This document shows positions 6,613-8,177 of a DNA stretch of 8,177 nucleotides, one piece after another. Below the pieces are notes generated by a model. It did not search any database. It was not told the DNA's origin and worked only from the letters and a program-made list of their open reading frames with translations. The translations under genes were made by a program, and so were the position numbers. The first letter of the stretch is position 1. Every line of letters begins with the position of its first letter. The stretch lies in NCBI GenBank assembly GCA_019247255.1, contig JAFAPJ010000064.1:1-8177 (forward strand), written 5' to 3'. This DNA is from Methylobacteriaceae bacterium (lineage in GTDB: Bacteria; Pseudomonadota; Alphaproteobacteria; Rhizobiales; Beijerinckiaceae).

Positions 6613-8177
6613 GTGGCAGCTTTGCATCACTCCCTGCCGATCGGCGCGGACGCTTCGGCTCTGACCGAACCGCCGCCGGGCGCGGCGCCGACGGCCGAGG
6701 CGGACCGGCTGCAGCCGGTCAACATCCGGACGGATTCCGGGCTCCCGGGCTGGGTCGGAGCCTTCGTGGTCGGGGCGGCGCTCTGTTCGGCGCTCGCGAC
6801 CTTCCTGGTCCTGTCCGGGATGACCCCGATCCTGCCGACCCACTGGGTCGTGGTCTGGCTCCTCGGGGTCAATTCCTTTCTGGTCCTGCTCCTCCTGCTC
6901 GTGGTCGCCTGGGAGGGCTGGAGCCTGTTCCGCGCTCGGATCGCGGGCGCGGCCGCGGCCGGGCTCCACGTGCGGGTCGTCGGGGTCTTCGGGCTCGTGG
7001 CGGCCGTGCCGGCGATCCTGGTGGCTGGCGTCGCGAGCACGATCCTCGAGCGCGGCCTCGACCCGTGGTTCACGGGCGCCGTGAAGGAGCTGATGTCGAA
7101 CACGGTCGACATCGCGCAGGCCTATCGTGACACGCAATGCCGGACGCTCGCGCGCGAGACGCAGCTCATGGGCGCGGACCTCGCCCGGGCGCGCGTGCTC
7201 TACGATGCCGATCGTAAGCTCTACACGGACTTCATGACCTCGCGGGCGACCTTCCTCGGGTTTCCTGTCGCGATCCTGCTCGGGCCCGACGCCTCGGTCA
7301 TCGAGAAGGTCGAGATCAAGCCGATCGCGGATCTCGCCCTGCCGACCGCGGACGATCTGAAGGACGCCGATTCGCCCGACGCGATCTGCCTCGTCCCGCG
7401 CGAGGGCAACGTTTTCCGGGCGCTGCTGCGCCTGCCGAACAACGACGGTCGCGTCCTCTTCGTCGCGCGCCCCGTCGATCCGCGGGCGACCGAGTTCGTG
7501 CCCCTCGCCGAATCCGGCGTCGCCTACTACCAGCTGCTCGAATCGAAGAAGGCCGGCATCCAGTTCGCCTTCGCGTCGATGTTCGCGCTGATCGCGCTCA
7601 TCGTCCTTCTGTCGGCCGTCCTGTTCGGGCTCGGCTTCTCCAACCGGCTCGTCACGCCCATCCGCCGCCTCATCCACGCGACCGACCAGGTCGGGGCGGG
7701 CAATTTCTACGTCCAGGTCCCGGTCAAGAAGCGGGACGGCGACCTCGCCCATCTCGGCGAGACCTTCAACAAGATGACCTCCGAGCTCCGCCGCCAGCAT
7801 GACGGGCTCACCGTCGCGAGCGACCTCATCGACCGGCGGCGCCGGTTCATGGAGGCGGTCCTGTCCGGCGTGTCGGCGGGCGTCATCGGCATCGACGCGC
7901 ACGGGCTCATCACGATCGTGAACCCATCGGCGGAGGCGCTCCTCACCGCCAACCGCAACGACCTTCTCGGCCAGCCGCTCGTCTCCGCCGTCCCCGAAAT
8001 CGCCCCATTGCTGGACGAGGCCGCCAGCGGCCGTCTCCGGCTCGTCCAGCAGCAGATCCCGATCTCGCGCAAGGGCCGCGAGCGCATGCTCAACGTGCGG
8101 GTCACGAGCGAGCAGGCGCGCGGCGACGACAAGGGCTTCATCATGACCCTGGACGACATCACGGACCTCGTGACGGC
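6613..8177 (+). CDS. ntrY: membrane sensor histidine kinase NtrY, 5' part (3' end outside window)
   Basis: NtrY is the membrane kinase of the NtrYX two-component system, linked to nitrogen metabolism, nitrate use and redox/oxygen responses in Alphaproteobacteria. The frame is open from the ntrC stop to the right edge, giving 521 complete codons. The family is usually about 750 residues, so the HisKA and ATPase domains are missing from view. Membrane segments lie at about residues 47-69 (GAFVVGAALCSALATFLVL), 78-100, 121-143 and 318-341. A periplasmic sensor region spans about 146-315. The HAMP domain is at about 342-395 (FSNRLVTPIRRLIHATDQVG, ending HLGETFNKMTSELRRQH). A PAS domain starts at about 406 (RRRFMEAVLSGVSAGVIGID), and the view ends in FIMTLDDITDLVT, a typical NtrY stretch before the kinase core. 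The first in-frame ATG (6820) lies after membrane segment 1, so the start must be non-ATG. GTG 6613 is chosen; TTG 6622 is possible. It lies 60 nt after ntrC and in the same frame. Confidence 0.94.
   Translation, partial: MAALHHSLPIGADASALTEPPPGAAPTAEADRLQPVNIRTDSGLPGWVGAFVVGAALCSALATFLVLSGMTPILPTHWVVVWLLGVNSFLVLLLLLVVAWEGWSLFRARIAGAAAAGLHVRVVGVFGLVAAVPAILVAGVASTILERGLDPWFTGAVKELMSNTVDIAQAYRDTQCRTLARETQLMGADLARARVLYDADRKLYTDFMTSRATFLGFPVAILLGPDASVIEKVEIKPIADLALPTADDLKDADSPDAICLVPREGNVFRALLRLPNNDGRVLFVARPVDPRATEFVPLAESGVAYYQLLESKKAGIQFAFASMFALIALIVLLSAVLFGLGFSNRLVTPIRRLIHATDQVGAGNFYVQVPVKKRDGDLAHLGETFNKMTSELRRQHDGLTVASDLIDRRRRFMEAVLSGVSAGVIGIDAHGLITIVNPSAEALLTANRNDLLGQPLVSAVPEIAPLLDEAASGRLRLVQQQIPISRKGRERMLNVRVTSEQARGDDKGFIMTLDDITDLVT

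Noticed and set aside
6614..6626. A sigma-54-like TGGCAGCTTTGCA at the ntrY start
   Set aside because: The two half-motifs look right, but the GG-to-GC distance is 9 instead of 12, which places them on the wrong helix phase for RpoN. The motif also overlaps the start codon.

Overview
This is a GC-rich chromosomal window (roughly 70 % G+C by eye). Its gene content and order are typical of Alphaproteobacteria, most likely the order Hyphomicrobiales (Rhizobiales). Three things support this: a fused IspD-IspF enzyme, the nifR3/dusB-ntrB-ntrC-ntrY gene order, and the lipA-coq10 pair with cinA next to it. I cannot assign a genus. A Methylobacterium-, Microvirga- or Salinarimonas-like lineage is a guess from base composition and protein style.

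Layout, left to right. On the + strand, the 3' part of lipA (lipoyl synthase) runs in from the left edge. It is followed after 54 nt by a small START-domain gene of the Coq10/RatA family. A tight convergent junction follows, with only 3 nt between stop codons. The - strand then carries an ispDF-cinA operon: bifunctional IspD/IspF, then a standalone CinA C-terminal-type amidohydrolase joined by a 4-nt GTGA stop/start overlap. A short divergent intergenic region (about 116 bp) holds the promoters for ispDF and for the rightward operon. From there on, everything is + strand: dusB (nifR3), ntrB joined by another GTGA overlap, ntrC 11 nt later, and the 5' two thirds of ntrY, which leaves the window at the right edge before its kinase domain.

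How the genes work together. The left block is housekeeping: lipoate cofactor assembly and quinone function in respiration, and two non-consecutive steps of the methylerythritol phosphate (MEP) isoprenoid pathway, with a probable NMN-deamidating enzyme of pyridine nucleotide recycling. The right block is the nitrogen control locus. NtrB/NtrC form the cytoplasmic two-component pair that reads nitrogen status through PII. NtrC here has an intact sigma-54 contact loop. NtrY is the membrane-bound sensor of the companion NtrYX system. DusB, a tRNA dihydrouridine synthase, is the usual first gene of the ntrBC operon in this group.

I found no mobile element, CRISPR array, tRNA or rRNA, and no gene cluster that looks like an undescribed system. 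The signals most worth a second look are regulatory. They are a sigma-54-like -24/-12 element and an imperfect inverted repeat in front of dusB-ntrBC, two hairpins between ntrC and ntrY with ntrY forced to use a non-ATG start, and the 3-nt convergent junction. No stretch longer than about 120 nt lacks a gene.
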